Position numbers and translations under genes: made by a program
NCBI GenBank assembly: GCA_937914675.1
Contig: CALDOC010000495.1
Coordinates: 1 to 15,015, forward strand
Direction of reading: 5' to 3'
DNA: 15,015 bases
Source of the DNA: an uncultured Sulfurimonas sp.
GTDB taxonomy: Bacteria > Campylobacterota > Campylobacteria > Campylobacterales > Sulfurimonadaceae
Notes under the pieces: model-generated
What the model saw: only the letters and a program-made list of their open reading frames with translations
Told to the model about the DNA's origin: nothing
Database searches by the model: none
Part shown: one piece after another, positions 14,288-15,015 of the stretch
How the letters are laid out: the number at the start of each line of letters is the position of its first letter
Position numbering within the stretch: the first letter of the stretch is position 1

Positions 14288-15015
14288 ATGAAATAAGCCA
14301 CCAGCATTATTGCTGTTAATTTCACCAAAGAAATTACCGTAGTTCCGACTATGTTTCCAAGTTGGCAACTAGAACATGAAGTATACAGTTTGCCTTCATA
14401 TTGGGCGTAAAAGAAATACACGACGTTTAACGCGAGTATGACCAAAGACGAGTATAGTTGATAATTCCAAATGGAGGAGAGCGTTTCCTCTGCGTCTATA
14501 AACAGTGAAACGATGATGGAAAGAAACAAAAGAATCATCGAGACGTTTATAAACTTTAAAATATAATCTCTTTTAAAAGTTGTAGGACAATAATCGCCAA
14601 CGCCCACGTCCGAGCCAAATTCCAGCTTGGATTCAAACTTTTCTCTCTCCTCTTTTGACATCTTTTGTAAAAATGTCGCGCCAAAAGTATAGTCGAGTTT
14701 TCTCTGCAACGTTCTAGCCAATTCACCACTAAATTTCATTGAAGCGTCGTTTGAGTCTCTATCTTGATAGACGATGCTAATATTTTCAAATCTCACGATT
14801 TCAGCGCTAAATCCTGGAAAGTAGGACGTGCTCTCGACGCCTGGCGATTTTCCGCTATGAGAGATAAGTCTGGGGTTTATCATCTCCACAAAAGAGCCCT
14901 CTTCATCTTTAAAAACGACGACGTTATAGTAACTGCCGATTTGAAAGGCGCTAAGGGCTACAAAATTGTTTTCGTTGATACTATCTTTGAGATCATCTAT
15001 CAAAGAAAACAACTC
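14284..15015 (-). CDS. degenerate peptide-deformylase-like membrane protein, partial
   Basis: The N-terminus lies beyond the window; the frame is open at 15015 and reads ELFSLIDDLKDSI, as deformylases do internally. Residues below count the Leu codon at 15012 as 1. Deformylase motif 1 (GxGLAAxQ) appears as VALSAFQIG (to residue 26). Motif 2 (EGCLSVPG) appears as ESTSYFPG (60-67), with Thr62 in place of the metal Cys. Motif 3 (QHEIDH) appears as QRKLDY (103-108), so both His ligands and the catalytic Glu are gone. The fold is probably kept and activity lost. A linker and three membrane helices follow (about 150-172, 185-206, 219-242), with CSSC at 213-216 beside the last. The TGA overlaps the kinase ATG, which suggests a functional pair. 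Confidence 0.8.
   Translation of the reverse strand, partial: ELFSLIDDLKDSINENNFVALSAFQIGSYYNVVVFKDEEGSFVEMINPRLISHSGKSPGVESTSYFPGFSAEIVRFENISIVYQDRDSNDASMKFSGELARTLQRKLDYTFGATFLQKMSKEEREKFESKLEFGSDVGVGDYCPTTFKRDYILKFINVSMILLFLSIIVSLFIDAEETLSSIWNYQLYSSLVILALNVVYFFYAQYEGKLYTSCSSCQLGNIVGTTVISLVKLTAIMLVAYFI

Noticed and set aside
14288..14368. Upstream ATG giving the hybrid kinase 27 extra residues
   Set aside because: It would overlap the deformylase-like gene by 85 bases, whereas the ATG at 14287 forms a standard ATGA junction.
1..15015. tRNA, rRNA, CRISPR, insertion sequences, phage integration sites
   Set aside because: No cloverleaf-like segment, regular repeat array, transposase or long direct repeats were seen by eye.

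Overview
The window looks like chromosomal core DNA of a Campylobacterota (Epsilonproteobacteria) member of the Sulfurimonas/Sulfuricurvum kind. This is inferred from the low GC content, the tightly packed genes, the short FtsY preceded by a TlpA-type lipoprotein, RNase Y, the small divergent housekeeping proteins and the Campylobacterota-style cytochrome c tail. No database search was possible, so the assignment rests on recognising protein families. I see no tRNA, rRNA, CRISPR array, insertion sequence or phage gene.

Region 1 (1-4153, minus strand): a 5-formyltetrahydrofolate cyclo-ligase abuts rny (RNase Y). These are followed by atpB (ATP synthase subunit a), which has its own likely promoter, then a two-helix membrane protein and trkA. 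trkA runs off the left edge and carries a one-base frameshift in a run of eight A.

Region 2 (4170-5921, plus strand): a TlpA/ResA-like thioredoxin lipoprotein is followed without spacing by ftsY, which has an unusual C-terminal extension of about 80 residues. Converging on it is an orphan OmpR-like response regulator (5914-6654, minus).

Region 3 (6705-7518): thiS (plus) and acpS (minus) converge with no intergenic bases. Upstream of acpS is a possible small frameshifted gene. A palindrome covers the likely metX promoter.

Region 4 (7519-10275, plus strand): this is a compact operon of metX, xseB, a nitrilase-fold protein that seems to lack its catalytic Cys and Lys, and a short ThiF/MoeB/HesA-type E1-like enzyme without zinc cysteines. 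thiS lies nearby and is a possible partner for that enzyme.

Region 5 (10289-11174, minus strand): a GIY-YIG protein overlaps a YaiI/YqxD (DUF188) protein. Behind them lies a decayed C-terminal piece of a cytochrome c that has lost its haem motif.

Region 6 (11205-15015): a response regulator (plus) converges on a large soluble hybrid histidine kinase (HisKA, HATPase, degenerate receiver, receiver, HPt). The kinase is coupled by an ATGA overlap to an upstream membrane protein made of a degenerate peptide deformylase fold, three membrane helices and a CxxC. All deformylase metal ligands and the catalytic Glu are replaced. The pair may form a signalling system in which a dead enzyme domain acts as sensor. 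This is the most novel feature of the window.
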